A stretch of DNA of 64,000 nucleotides from positions 51,450,258-51,514,257 of the forward strand of contig OX411552.1 of the NCBI GenBank assembly GCA_948146395.1, written 5' to 3'. The position numbers and the translations under genes are program-made. This DNA is from Fragum whitleyi (lineage: Eukaryota; Mollusca; Bivalvia; Cardiida; Cardiidae). Under the pieces are notes generated by a model that made no database searches, was not told the origin of the DNA, and saw nothing but the letters and a program-made list of their open reading frames with translations. This document shows positions 10,690-22,311 of the stretch, one piece after another (position 1 is the stretch's first letter; each line of letters opens with the position of its first letter).

Positions 10690-11125
10690 AATTCTTAAAA
10701 TTTAATTTGATATATTTCAAAACGAAGAAATCATTGTTATGATACAATCATTCTCAGCAAGTTTGAAGACAATTGGATCAAAACTGTGAACATTAGAGTG
10801 AACATCTTCGTCAATTTTCATGTAGCCCCTTTTCCAATGACACTTGAAGGATCTGGCCCATTTTCAAAAGGAACCATCCTTGTGATAGATCAATCATTCT
10901 GAGTATTTTTGAAGGCAATCAGATGAAAACTGTGGACTAAAGACTGTTAACGAGGATTTTCTAATTAAATTTTCAATTATTTTCATTTGACCCCTTTTAC
11001 CTGTGACGCTTAACAAATCAGGCCCAATTTTGAAAGGGACCATCCTTGTGATGGTCTTATCATTCTGAACAAGTTTGAAGACAATCAGATGAAAACTGTG
11101 GACGTTAATGAGGATTTTCTAATTA
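10690..11125 (+). repeat. Tandem array of three ~150-bp units
   Basis: 'GACCATCCTTGTGAT.G', 'ATCATTCTGA..AAGTTTGAAG', 'ACAATCAGATGAAAACTGTGG' and 'GAGGATTTTCTAATTAAA' repeat at about 10740, 10880 and 11040. It has the same unit size and 'CAAGTTTGA' core as the lettered elements. The ends are not found. Confidence 0.55.
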
Positions 11126-12480
11126 AAAGAGCACCACAATGGGTGCAGGAATGTAGATCAAAGGCCTGAAAGGCCTGAATGCAGTCAGGACGGAACAATA
11201 TTTGAGTATTGAAATATTTTAATTATAACAAATTTTCTAAAATCTAAGGCTAAAATCTACACTTCAGATCTTTGGCCTTCTATTCTGACCTTTCATTCCA
11301 AAATATTGCCTTAATCATGCTTAAAGCCCTTGCTTTTGATGAAAAGAGCACTTCTTGGAGGGCCAATGCTTTACTACATGGTCAGTATAATAATATAAAA
11401 ATAATAAGGGCTTAATTCTTATATCTTCCATCGGCATCCACCTTGATAATAGGGGTAGCTTCTTGTATGGCTAATACTCATGCCGAGTTAACAGAAAATA
11501 GCTACAGACATAAAACCACCCCAAAAATTGCACTCGAGTCAACAAATCAACATAATATTGTTAACTATCTAACTCTGCTTTTCTCTTTTTTTTATTCACA
11601 ATGAACATGTCATAACGTTGGGTTGCTCACCATACTTAAGCCAGTAAAATATGTCAAGTAAGTAGGTGAAAAAACCCGCTTTTCTTTGTTTTTTAGATCG
11701 GAAAAAGTCACTTGTTCGTCTGCTGAAATTTCAGAGGGACAGACTGATTTCCGGTGATTGTGTAATATGGACGTGGACCCTGTGAAATCGGCCCGGGTTC
11801 ATTAGATTCTATTTCTATATTTACTTTTGCCTTCTTTTTCGGGAGACCCGGCGAAAAAGTTATAAATTGTCTTTGATCGCCTTTAATCTTGATCTATTTC
11901 GTAAAGGAACATGTTAACATAGAATGGTTCCCGATTTATTGTATTTACGATAATACAGCACCGATTATCATAACGCTGTGCGGGGTACCATAAAGATTTT
12001 TATTTGGGAATAGGCTAAAACAGCAGGTCGTCGCGGAAGTCCGATTTTCGTCGATATCGTATTTTAAGATTCGGCGCGACGTAGGGGCCATCCTTTTGAT
12101 TTTTATTCGCAGTCTACAACTTTTTAGTTCTAATCGCGCAGCCTTGACAGAACCCTAACACCGGATTTTAAAATAAACGAATAACCTATCTGAGTAAGGG
12201 AAGTAACTCGAAAAGACGAGTCCCTTTAAAAAACGGTCGCTGACTACTTTCGATTTCGTGTTTCCTTTTCGGCGCCGTTCAAAATCTTTTTTTTCCCTGA
12301 ATTTTGATGTCGAAATTCGGAAATATGGCTTTGAAATCGGAATTGTTCACAAAAAATCTAGGTAGCTAGCATTCAGTCTGATATTATTTTCGCGGGCTAA
12401 AAATCATGAATGGGTTTACTTTTTCACGCTCATGGATTTATTCGAATTCGGTGTTGTGAGGATCCGATTGCCGGCGACCA
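11126..12480. other. No gene seen; mostly single-copy-looking DNA
   Basis: Contains a small hairpin GCACCACAATGGGTGC at ~11132. From ~11650 it becomes richer in CpG than its neighbours. I find no splice-bounded conserved frame. The CpG-richer stretch could be an old retroelement or a regulatory region; I cannot tell. Confidence 0.3.
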
Positions 12481-12485
12481 CTATA

Positions 12486-12850
12486 TGCAAGTCAGACTGA
12501 AAGTCTGACTGCATAATAAAAAATCTAAGTCAAAAAGTGGCATAATTTGCACAAAATGGATCCAGAGTTATTAACCTTGATAGTTTTTATCATATGCTTT
12601 TTCATAGTGAACATATAAGCCAAGTTTCAACTGAATGCCTTCAGTTATACAAGAGATATTTAACGTCAAAGCTTTCACATGTAAACAACAATAGGGACAA
12701 AAGGTTAAGGTAAATCAGCTTTCATTTATAATTACACAGTTTAGTAGATGGTCCTCAATATCCAAATCAAAAGTTGGCAACCAAACCCTCGTAACTTCAG
12801 CTTAGACAATCTGAAGTTACGAGGATTTGGTAACAAAATGAAGAAATGTG
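12486..12850 (+). repeat. Repeat fragment with two short hairpins
   Basis: 12488-12514 is an inverted repeat (GCAAGTCAGACT, then AGTCTGACTGC). 12788-12829 is another (CCTCGTAACTTCAG, then CTGAAGTTACGAGG). Between them is 'AAGTCAAAAAGTGGCATAAT..GCACAAAATGG', body sequence of a repeat family with no named end here. Confidence 0.5.
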
Positions 12851-14095
12851 TTCAATTTTGCTTAGTTTGTTTAGCATGTTTATCCTTTTAGTTTTAAAAC
12901 AGTTATTCACACGCATTCACACAATTGATGGCTAAATTTTGAAACATAACATGACATAACATATTCTTTATTAAACCATCGCATGAAATAACATACAGTA
13001 TGGTAATTCACAAACAGAATGACATAGAATTAATTTGATAATGATTGGATCAAGAAAGTTGATTTTTAATATTGCAGAAGCTTTAATAGAAGCATGATAG
13101 ATTTTTACTGGTAATTCGGGCTAACTTGAAGTTATTATCTATCATTAGATTCGGGAAAATTTCCACAGGATAAATCTACATTCTAAGAAATCGTTGGTGG
13201 GCGATCAGACAGTCGTAGACACGGCTCTATTCAAGCCGCTTATACGACCCTCCACTCAGCCATGGGTGTTTAGTGAGCAACAGGGGTCAGGTTTCCACCA
13301 GTGTCAATCGTACAAAGTTGGGAACGCAACCCCCGCTCATCACGTCAGTTCGGAAAACAATTTTATTTGTACTTTGTTAACATTATAATTGTTATTATTA
13401 TTATTTACAGTAATATTTACAACAGTGCCGTAGCTCACATTGCGTACATTACCCAATTTTGTAATAGAAATAAAACCTCTTTCGGAAATGTCGTCGATGA
13501 ATGATCACAACATCGTAACTACATCTTATTAAAGCTGTGGTTACGATGCTTTGGCAACTCAGCAACGATCAAATCATTAACTTGAAGGGGAGCGGATACT
13601 TAAAATTCATCTCTTGTCACGGACCAAAAAACCGCTTTTATCCTATATCTTTGGTGGTTGCTTTCTGAGTGTGTTTAGATATAAAATTCCTAGTTACGCC
13701 TATGCAGATTCCCACAAGGTTTAGAAAAAAAGTAGAACCAGAATTGCGTCGTCTGCCAAAGGGTAAATAAACGGAAAATTTGTGACGAATGTGAGCTGTT
13801 TTTACAACGCTTTGACAGTCGCGTGTGATATATATATAACAGAATTTTAGTTACATCATCATTTAACCGATAAGCCGATACCGTATTTTTACACACGGGT
13901 ACCGTGTTATGCAACCTTATGTAGGTCAATCACGTGACTAGTCTAATTTAACACGAGGCATGCGTTTCCTGATTTCTCTGTGCGTGCAAAAATTGTTTTT
14001 ATAGCAAGTGCGGTCTAGTTACAAAAATTGACCGTTTTAACGGTCATTAGATGGGATTTGTATCAAAGAAAGAACCCAAACTAAATCATGGCCCT
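12851..14095. other. No gene seen
   Basis: AT-rich DNA with no element ends. Overlapping open frames near 13194-13504 (plus) and 13690-13929 (minus) lack conserved motifs or convincing splice signals. Confidence 0.35.
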
Positions 14096-14400
14096 GCCAG
14101 TTGAACAAGAGATGCTTGAAAAACATTTTACACCACACATAAAAGCAGGTCACTAGCCTTTTCTTTTTTCAATCAACAATGGGCAATAACTCACAACATA
14201 TGATGAGTAAAGTTATTGTTCTTGTGCACTGCACTTTTCCTCAATGAGATCTATCCACATAGGAAATTTTGTGACTCTAGCTTGCATCCTTTTTGATGTT
14301 TGCTCTGGAAAAAAAAGGTCTACAGACAGACAGTGGACCAACCTACCAGTGCAAAGCAATATACCCCCTCTTCTTCGAAAGGGGGGGGGGGTATAATTAT
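14096..14400 (+). mobile_element. Type-E element, 3' end
   Basis: It ends ATATACCCCCTCTTCTTCGA, then AAGGGGGGGGGGTATAATT, a hairpin whose right arm is the type-E code word (GGGGGTAT). It follows a 'GGTCTACAGACAGACAG' tract and a body containing 'GGGCAATAACTCA.AACATATGATGAG'. The 5' end is lost. Confidence 0.65.
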
Positions 14401-15215
14401 AATTCAGAATAAAGTGGATTTAAAGTGGATGACAGTATGGAGCTGTTAACTAACCTAGAGTAAGCAAACAGTTTTACTTCCAAAGAGGTCAATTCTGTCT
14501 TGATCTTATTTGATACAAGTCATGGTAAGGTACAGGCTACAGCTGTATGACTAAATCCTGTCCAATTTATCGTAATGCAAAAAATCAACTAGAACAAGAG
14601 AATCATGATTGTTTTATTTACATTGTATCATCTTTACATATAAAACCCGATAAAACTAAACAAAATTTATGTTTCTAAAAAAACAAGATCTTTCTATTCC
14701 CTTGGTGAAAAATGTCCTTTGTATTGACAAACTAGAAATGTGTCACATACACAGATGTCCACCTAATATATTGCTGTCTACCCAAAAAAAACGTTTCAGA
14801 TGACATAAGTATGTGCTAATAAAGAGGAACAAAAAACCAAAATTATTTTGAAATCAATTATGAATGTAGAAGATTTGCTCTAGATCAGTTTTATCAGACC
14901 AGTCCAATTTTATCATTTGACATTCAGCTGTGACCTTGGGCATATAAAATACAGGTGATGAGGCATATAAAATACAGGTGATGAAACAATAGAATTCATC
15001 AAGAGGAACAACAGCGCCATGACAATCAAAGGTTATTTTAGCAAGTGTGAAACTGGGAAATTCTCTACTTATCATTTATCTTCTGATCCTCCATCCTTTA
15101 TCAATTCTGAGGGAGAAAGAATGTTTTTGCGTGATTGTAAACTTGAGTAAAGGCATAGAGAAAACTGGGGAATTGCATTATTGCACAGCCTGGATGCAAC
15201 ACTCAAAACTCCCCC
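14401..15215. other. No gene seen
   Basis: AT-rich. A 23-bp direct repeat (CATATAAAATACAGGTGATG) sits at 14940-14983. No element ends or conserved frame. Confidence 0.4.
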
Positions 15216-15897
15216 CCCACTGCAATGCCCATATTGGGGGGAAGGGGTGGGGGGTCATTCAAAATCCCTCAACAAGTTTTTAGAAGGGTCACTCAAGGAA
15301 CATTTCTGCCAAGTTTGGTTGAAACCTGCTCATTGGTTACTGAGTGAGGAGAAGATATTGAAAGATTTTGGGCTCAAAAAAGCCCCGCACATATTTGGGG
15401 GTCAATCAAACTCCATGAACAAGTATTGAGAAGGGTCACCCAAGGAAAATTTCTGCCAATTTGGTTGAAATACACCCATGGGTAACTGAGGAGAAGATGT
15501 TTAAAGATTTCGGAGTCAAAAAAAGCCTTGCCTTGCCAGGCCCATATTTGGGGGTCAATCGACATTCTACATATAAGTTTTTAGAAGGGTCACCAAAGGA
15601 ATGTTTCTGCCAAGTTTAGTTGAAATCGGCTCATTGGTTACTGAGGAGAAAATGTTTAAAGATTTCAGGCTCGAAAAAGCCTCGCCCTGCCACGCCCAGA
15701 TTTCGGGTCAATCAAATTCCACAAACAAGTTTTGAGAAGGGTCACCCAAGAAACAATTCATCCACTCATTGGTTACTGAGGAGAAGATGTTTAAAGTTTA
15801 AAGAATAAATGACAACTTCCAATGACCGATGCACGAAAGACAAAAGGTGATCACAAAAGCTCACCTTGACCACGTTGTGCTCAGGGGAGCTGAAAAA
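15216..15897 (+). mobile_element. Type-A element, four tandem ~155-bp units and 3' end
   Basis: Units of 'GGGTCACCCAAGGAA.ATTTCTGCCAAGTTTGGTTGAAA' with 'GAGGAGAAGATGTTTAAAGAT' repeat at about 15285, 15438, 15588 and 15740. It ends GCTCACCTTGACCACGTTGT, then GCTCAGGGGAGCTGAAAAAA, a decayed type-A hairpin. Apparent frames across it are translations of the repeat. Confidence 0.65.
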
Positions 15898-16811
15898 AAA
15901 TTATAATTGTACTGATTAAACTTCTATTACATAAAATTGGTGGGGTATTGCATCAATTCTTGTTGTTTCATAATCGGTCCAATTACCACATCATAATCCA
16001 ACAAGGCTCAAATATTCATAGTGCTTGAAAGTAACAGCAAATTAATATCAACATTGGAAAATTCAGTTAAATGAAAGTCAGGTTAATGAATCTTTGTATA
16101 GAAGATTATATGATGGTCTTAGAAGCATGGGCAGCAAAGTTTCCATGCAATAGCTTAAGTAGAATGAGAGATTTAACTGATACACATCAGTTGCACTTAA
16201 CCAAGAATTTCTAAGTCAGTAAAAGGGTAAAAATTCCTTTTAATTCAATATCAGAGAAAAGAATGTCCACCTAATGAAATGAATGAAGAGAAAAGCAATA
16301 GCTTTAGTAGAAACACAGATTTGACACACTTGCATGTAAAAACCTAACAAAAGCAATACGTCAACACTTAGACCAGAATAGCTCCCCCTCCCTTTTCAAC
16401 AAAAAGTCTAGCTAAAAATGTCTTTGGTGAGTTATAAGAACATATGATTTTAAATGGTGTTACAAAACCACTAAACAAAACTAAACAATCTTTCAGTCTT
16501 ATTGTGAAAAAATTCTTTAATTCATGTACTTTCACATATAACCATAGCCTGGGATTCAGGCCCTATTTTTAGAAGTTTGTAACAAGGTAGATAACAAAGT
16601 TGAACCATTCAGACCTTAAAATGAGTTAACTTCTCTTCAAAGAAACAGGTTAGGGTCAGGCTTTCAGTGACTAGACATTGACTTTATATTACAAATTTAC
16701 AATAATGTACCTCTATTTAAGAGATGGCTACCAGTCTAATATAACAAGTACTAGACCTGAGGCTTGAAAAGGTCTTGCTCAATGGAATACCCACATGACC
16801 AATTGTGGGCC
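15898..16811. other. Spacer downstream of NSUN2; no gene seen
   Basis: Mostly single-copy-looking AT-rich DNA with no element ends and no conserved frames. Confidence 0.4.
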
Positions 16812-17062
16812 TTTATTTGAACACACCATTTCAAACTTTGTGAGAAAAGGAGAAATTGCTTTGTAATACAATAATCCATCATCAAAGTGTATAACACTAG
16901 CTATCCCCACATTCTCTATAACCGCCTTAAGTGAATTTGTATCACAGTCATTCTCTAGTATCTTTAATTCACTTATATATTCCCATCGGGTGTATCACTT
17001 TCTAGGTTATCACATTTTTCAGTAACTTTTCATATCCCTTCTGACTCCTCAGTATCTGCTAT
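16812..17062 (-). other. Probable NSUN2 3' untranslated region with polyadenylation signal
   Basis: About 250 nt downstream of the NSUN2 stop, the minus strand reads CAAATAAAGG, a canonical AATAAA hexamer at 16812-16817. The stretch between has no transposon ends. It starts with the decayed continuation of the 33-bp coding repeat. The true cleavage site cannot be read from sequence alone. Confidence 0.5.
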
Positions 17063-17317
17063 CTATACCCCTTCTGGCACCTCGGTATCTGCTTTCTGTT
17101 CCCCTTCTGGCATCTCACTTTCTACTTTCTGTTCCCCTTCTTGTACCTCACTTTCAGGTATCCCACTTCTGTCCTGTTCATCTACTTCTATCCCCCTATA
17201 GTCCTCTTGACCCTCTGTCCATTGCTTTAGCTCTTCCTCGTCCCCTGACTGGGCCCCTACAGGAGTTGCTGTTCTTGACTCTTCATCTCGGATGGACTTT
17301 ACTTCCTGTACTTGGGC
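17063..17317 (-). CDS. NSUN2: NSUN2 last coding exon, acidic C-terminal tail with 11-residue repeats
   Basis: Minus strand, acceptor TGTGTTTTCAGAG|GCC. The second of two adjacent AGs gives phase 0 and fits the previous exon. It has 84 codons plus stop. The product is acidic and hydrophilic (AQVQEVKSIRDEE...), comparable in character though not in sequence to the disordered acidic C terminus of human NSUN2. Near the end lie copies of a 33-bp coding repeat encoding EGEQKVESEMP and EGEQKADTEVP. The third copy has TAG where the others have CAG, and this is the stop. The repeat and an open frame continue 30 nt past it to a TGA at 17030-17032. Linkage to NSUN2 rests on strand, order, phase and acidity, not on residue identity. 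Confidence 0.7.
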   Translation of the reverse strand, partial: AQVQEVKSIRDEESRTATPVGAQSGDEEELKQWTEGQEDYRGIEVDEQDRSGIPESEVQEGEQKVESEMPEGEQKADTEVPEGV

Positions 17318-17339
17318 CTCTGAAAACACACAGTGTCAT

Positions 17340-18120
17340 TGTTTATTTAAGTTTAAAACTTAAATTATTTATGACAAATAATTTTTCATTGGTAGGAAAA
17401 TGTCTAAATCCAAGGGGAGATAACTCTCGAACTTAGAAATGGTTCAAGGAACCATGTTACTTTACTTTCTCTAAGTTTCATGCCAAGCAGCCATAATGTG
17501 CTTGTGAGCATTGAAACTAATATTAGTATTATTTTTAATTAAAAATCATAATATTGTAACTATGGCTTATTCATGTCCAAAGAACAATTCCTGTGAAGTT
17601 CATGTGTATACTGACAAAATTTCCCCATATGGGACCATTTTTTGATGACCCATGATATCAACCCAATCAGATTTCAACAAAGACATCTGAAAGGTCATGT
17701 CCAAAGAACAATTCCTGTGTATTTCAGATGAATTCTGATGGATAGTTTCAGAGAAAAAGCTTTATCTAAAATTTAACAACATTGATGACACCATGATATT
17801 ATCCCAATCAGAATTTAATGAAGAAATATGAAAGAGCTTCTGAAGTTGAGTTGTATTCTGACCAGTAGTTAATAATGATAATTTATATTTCACCATCGGC
17901 GCCCATTTTTTAGTGATGCAAAAGCCTGTAGCACCCATGTTATGAACCCGATCAGAATTTAACAAATATTATCTGAAAGAGCATGAGGATTATTCTGGTG
18001 AAGTTTTATTGAATTCTTACAAGTAGTTTCAGAGAAGAAGATTTATTTATATTTCACCATTTGGGCCCCTTTTTTGTAGACACATCAGCCGCCCTTTGGC
18101 TGTGTTGTCAACCTGATAAA
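17340..18120 (+). repeat. Type-J tandem array in the last NSUN2 intron
   Basis: ~150-bp units with 'CCCAATCAGAATTTAA..AAGAAATCTGAAAG', 'ATTCCTGTGAAGTT', 'GAATTCTGACCAGTAGTTTC' and 'CACCAT..GGGCCCATTTTTT' repeat from about 17580 to 18110. Confidence 0.6.
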
Positions 18121-18128
18121 AAATTTAC

Positions 18129-18399
18129 GAAGGATTGATTGATTGAATGGAGTATAATGCAGCTTTCGGCATTTTTTCAGTTCTATTGCTGGAGCACCTA
18201 ACAATGGATTCCTAGTATTCTCTCACCAGTACAACCATGACATCCTTTCCTAGCCTCCAGCTATCTCACAGGTCTACGATTGTCAACCCATTGGTGAGAG
18301 ACAAATAGTCAAAAAAGTGAGTGCCGCCGTCAGGTATCAAACCCGGGTTCTCTAGATTGACAGTCCGACGCATCACCAACTGCGCTAGGACGGCGGCAA
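18129..18399 (-). mobile_element. tRNA-derived SINE, near full length (~270 bp)
   Basis: On the minus strand the head has an A-box (TAGCGCAGTTGG, 18376-18387) and a B-box (GGTTTGATACC, 18333-18343), the internal RNA polymerase III promoter. A ~170-bp body follows, then a tail ATTCAATCAATCAATCC. The flanks AAATTTACGAAGGA and AAATTTATAAAGGA look like a diverged 14-bp target duplication. It sits inside a J repeat unit, which resumes afterwards. Confidence 0.8.
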
Positions 18400-18636
18400 A
18401 TTTATAAAGGAATCTGAAAGGGTATGTCCTGAGGATCATTTCTGTCAAGTTTTATTCTTTTTTGACCAGTACTTTCTGATGAGAAGATTTTTTACATTTC
18501 ACAATCGAGGCCCATTTTTTTGTGACTCTACAGCCTGTAGCACCTACATTATCAACCCGTTAAGAATTTAACAAAGAAATCTAATCCAAGGCTCATTCCT
18601 GTGAAATTCTGACCAGTAATTTATAGAGGAAGATGG
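18400..18636 (+). repeat. Type-J repeat, continued
   Basis: J landmarks resume directly after the SINE ('GGAATCTGAAAGGGTATGTCC', broken here as GGAATCTGAAAG and GGTATGTCC) and run to the TTAA where the foldback element starts. Confidence 0.55.
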
Positions 18637-19937
18637 TTAAGGTAACTGCGGACAGATAACATGGTTGAATTTTCGACTTTCTTAAATCACACAAAAATTT
18701 CTGAGATATATATTTGAAGAGTGGTTATTAGCGAACACGCAATGAAAAGGGTCTGAAGCTCGTTCATTTGACGTTGTGACGTCATTAAGGGGCCCACCCC
18801 TTTTTGACCCGCCAAAATCAATATTTGCAAATATTTTCTGAATAAATCGGCCGATTTTCACGAAAAAAGTTTCATTTTGAAAGTCCAAGAACGCTCGATC
18901 TAATCGTTTAATTTCTGTGCATATTCAAATAAAAAAATAGGTCCGAAACGCTGACTTTTTCGCGAATTTTAAGATTTGACGTTCCTTTTTTCATTTCAGT
19001 TTTTGAAAATAAAAAGAAATTTTAAAAAAATTTCGTCCGGTGACCTATGCTGTTTTTTTGTTATTTTGTAGCGAAAAGAATATGCTTTGCATTAATTAAA
19101 TAAAAATGATATGTCTTCGGGTTAGATTTTTTATTAAATTCGATTTTGTGAAGTTGTTGGAACAGTTTTCGTCAAAGTCGTCGTCGTACTAAAACCATCG
19201 GCACTATGCTTATTTGGCGCCAATATCCATGCAATAACGTATTTTAAAAAATATTTGAAATTTAGGTTCATCGTAAAAAATAGGATTCAAAAGTATTAAA
19301 TCTGAATGTGATTTTAAGAAATAAAAAAGAACAACTTATGTTTTATCCATTTAAAAAAACAGCTTTTGTGATCATTTGACGCGACATTGAAATATCCTCT
19401 GATTTGCGTTATCTTCGCGGAATCAAGTTTTACAAAAAATCTAACCCGAAGACACATGTTTTTTATTTCAAATTTCTCCAGCGGAATGTTTTGGCAGCAT
19501 CATATCTAAATTTCAGCATAGGTCACCGGACAAATTTTCGAGAAAAAAGGCAATATTTCCAGTGACTGTCCTCGAAAACAGCAACGCAGAAGGCATTAAC
19601 ATTTAATACGTTACACTTTATTGTATTGCTTACACTTATATCCTCATATCAATAGAATATAAGATCATGCGTCTTTTAACGAAGTAAATGGCGTTTTCGG
19701 GATGAAAATCGGTTTATTATTTCCGAAAAAAATGGACAATTACTGATTTTGGCCCCTACAAAGGGGTTGGCCCCTTGATGACGTCATGACGTCAACTCTA
19801 CGTAATGAAATTCCTTTTTATGACCGAAATATGAAAGCGGGTACTTCAAAGTATAGTTTAATCGCATTAAGCATAATTTGCAGACAATTTAAAATTTTGA
19901 CATAAAAATGCCCTCTATGTGTCCGCAGTTACCTTAA
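18637..19937. mobile_element. 1.3-kb TTAA-flanked foldback element
   Basis: Left end TTAAGGTAACTGCGGACAGA, right end (reverse complement) TTAAGGTAACTGCGGACACA. Matching inverted segments recur inward: 'GTGACGTCATTAAGGGGCC' (18777) with 'GGCCCCTTGATGACGTCATG' (19768), 'GTCCGGTGACCTATGCTG' (19036) with 'CAGCATAGGTCACCGGAC' (19514), and 'GTCTTCGGGTTAGATTTTTT' (19111) with its complement (~19440). The element is thus one giant imperfect palindrome centred near 19.28 kb. TTAA duplication suggests piggyBac-type mobilisation, but no transposase is present. Confidence 0.75.
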
Positions 19938-20010
19938 ATGAAAAGTTTACGCACAGACGCCCTGCCACGACATTAGCTCTGCTTGACTTGGTCTAGTGGA
20001 GCTTATCATA
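19938..20010 (+). repeat. Remainder of the repeat split by the foldback element
   Basis: 'ATGAAAAGTTTACGCACAGA' continues 'AGAGGAAGATGG' from 18636, as expected for an uninterrupted element tail, and ends in a type-B-like 'CTAGTGGAGCTTA'. Confidence 0.6.
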
Positions 20011-20440
20011 CTGTTTTTCTCCTAATAGTCCTGCAAGCTTCACAAATTATGGACATAGAGCTTAATCTTGTACATACACTGCAACTCCATTATAACGAAA
20101 TCTGTTTGAGCGCTGAATTCATTATAACGCGGGGTCCGCTTGGCTCCCGAAATTTGGGGGGGGGTCGACCATTTTGGGATGCTGCGGCGATGTTACCCGA
20201 TCTGCCGTTAACGCTGTTTTGATCACGGTTTCAGATTGAAGGGTGAAAACACCGAGATAAAAATCGGTACTGAGCGAAGCCAGGTAAATCAATACAATTG
20301 TTTTTCACACCTCACGCGGAGATCGGTGGCGATAAATGCCTCAGGTCAGAGAGAAATGGCTTGTTTGATTGCTGACAGACGTAGGCCTATAGTTATATCA
20401 CTACCGCCGGAGTACCGAATTCGATCACGAGTAAAACCAT
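20011..20440. other. No gene seen; contains 'ATTATAACG' palindromic motif
   Basis: 'CCATTATAACGAAATCTGTT' and 'TTCATTATAACGCGGGGTCC' (20090-20140) look like part of a dispersed repeat. No intact frame. Confidence 0.35.
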
Positions 20441-20604
20441 CAAATCCTTTCCTAACCACAAACTACTATCTCAAATAGGTCTACGATTAGTTACCCATGG
20501 GTGTGAGACTTATAGTCAGAAAGAATGAGTGCCGACGTGGGAGAAACACAGAATACTAATATTGACAGTCCGGCGCGCTACTAACTGCGCTTTGTCGACG
20601 GCAG
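20441..20604 (-). mobile_element. Second SINE copy, partial and diverged
   Basis: It aligns with the SINE at 18.13-18.40 kb: 'CAAAGCGCAGTTAGTAGCGC' and 'GACTGTCAATATTAG' at the head on the minus strand, then the shared 'GTAGACCTATTTGAGATAG' body. The B-box is lost and the tail is missing. Confidence 0.65.
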
Positions 20605-22037
20605 GGACGCAATTAGACACCGAAAAGTCTAGCTCGCATGCGATTCAATCCAAGTTAATAAATTTCAGAAGAAGCCGTGCTTTCGCAAAATAAGCTTATT
20701 TTGTTCTATATTCTCAAATCTGGAACATTTACCGCTGCTGACAAACGTTTTAAAAAAGCGACTCGCCCCTTACCCAATTTATTTGTTTATTACCTCCCTT
20801 TGCCAATCCCGTTGAATCTTCTTATAAATATTACGTTTTTTGTCAATATATGATAAAATTTTGTTTCTTTTTTTATTAAACTTATTCATATTATAGTTAC
20901 AGTATTTGAAAATTCAAAGCCCAAATGAATTATTATAGTTGATTCCTATCTCTCACTAAATAGACAACTTCATTCAGTTTTAAACAGGAAGCTATATATA
21001 AACCTACATTTCCCGCTTGATAGCTTCAAACAAAGAAACTAAATGTGGCGCGAAACTGATGGTGACCACGTCGCTTCGCTTTCATCTGGACTTGATCTCT
21101 TGACGATCTACTGTCTGACAATTAAAGCGGTGAATTTTAATTATGTCAAACCAAGGGTTATGAACATTTGTCTTATACGGTTTTCGAGAAGAAGCTTTCG
21201 ATATCCCTAGACTCGTGAAGATGATGTATTAAATGGATAAGCTTATCTCCGGAAACCGGCGATCTAAATGTCGTAGCTACAGATACATTTAATTGAATTT
21301 ACAGCATTTTTTCTCGCTCAACGAAGAATGCGGTCCTGCACTCTGAGAGATTCGATTACTTTGGTATAGTTTCGATCGGACGTAGGATATTGTTTATTTT
21401 GATTGCGTAGATAATTATTTTCTCCTATTTTCCAGAAGACAATATTCAAAAAATATGAAATTTGTTGATCTTATGAAACTTTATGGATTTTACTAACTTT
21501 ACCCTTTTGAGATCGTCGTTATCGGTGTTTCTCAGCTGCCGGGCACGAGAAATCGGGATTCAGAAAACTAAGAGGAGTCTGCGATCGTTTAACCCTACAA
21601 ACTAGATTACTTTATCAAAGATAGTTATTTTAGCTTTTAAAATAAAAAAAGTAATAAACCGCGTTTGTTCTTTAATTCATTGCCGAGTTTTAAAGATATA
21701 AAATACGATGGCCTAAACATGCACATGTATGTTTAGATATCCGATATCGTTATCAATATTGACCCTGTGTCTATTACGTTTCCGCGGTACGTTATTGTTC
21801 ACCGCGGGAGGGGGGGAGGGGAATCGGTGGCGACCGGGGGATACAGCGTTATAGCAGATACATCCAGTTCTTCCGCTGTTTCATTTCTTGGACCCCGACC
21901 ACAGTGTTTTAATGGAGTTGCAGTGTATTTTCCAATTGCATTTTTTCCCTATTAATTTGGGGTAGATTTCCTCTAACCAATTGTCTAAAGGAAACTAATC
22001 TAAAATTAAGGAAACATGCTCAAGAAAAAGAGCTAAC
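20605..22037. other. NSUN2 intron, no gene seen; G-rich run
   Basis: Single-copy-looking DNA. 21803-21840 holds G-runs (GGGAGGGGGGGAGGGG and, 13 bp on, GGGGG) with potential to form a four-stranded structure on the plus strand. No conserved frame. Confidence 0.4.
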
Positions 22038-22245
22038 TTCAATCAAAGGAAATGCGAGTTTCAATTGTGTAGGGGAAGCTGCTGTTACTACTCTTGTAAG
22101 AGCATCATTGAACTTACGTATGTCTGTCAATTCAACACCACAGAGTCGTAAATAGTGTGATCGTTCATCTCGACTCACAAATGATCGTACAGATGTTTTT
22201 CCTCTCCAACCACAGAATACAATATTAACATTCGGTTCAGGATCA
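22038..22245 (-). CDS. NSUN2: NSUN2 internal exon with the conserved CGWRGK motif
   Basis: This 208 nt minus-strand exon has acceptor CTATATTTTCAG; its first T completes a Ser codon. It encodes DPEPNVNIVFCGWRGK then TSVRSFVSRDERSHYLRL, matching human CPIVLCGWRGK and ASIRTFVPKNERLHYLRM. This is the end of the conserved core of NSUN2. The exon continues through a divergent stretch (FNDALTRVV...AFPLIE) to a weak donor GAA|GTTAGC. If that donor is skipped, the frame runs six codons further and stops, which would give a shorter isoform without the acidic tail. Splicing in phase 0 to the exon at 17.3 kb restores a tail like the human one. Confidence 0.9.
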
Positions 22246-22311
22246 CTGAAAATATAGGGCAACACTACAATAAACCTTTTTTAATCGTTACAATTAAAGA
22301 AACCCAAAACA

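Noticed and set aside
18333..18387. A tRNA gene on the minus strand
   Set aside because: A- and B-boxes are present but the segment continues into a SINE body with a repeated tail. I cannot pair a full acceptor stem, and a diverged second copy lies at 20.5 kb.
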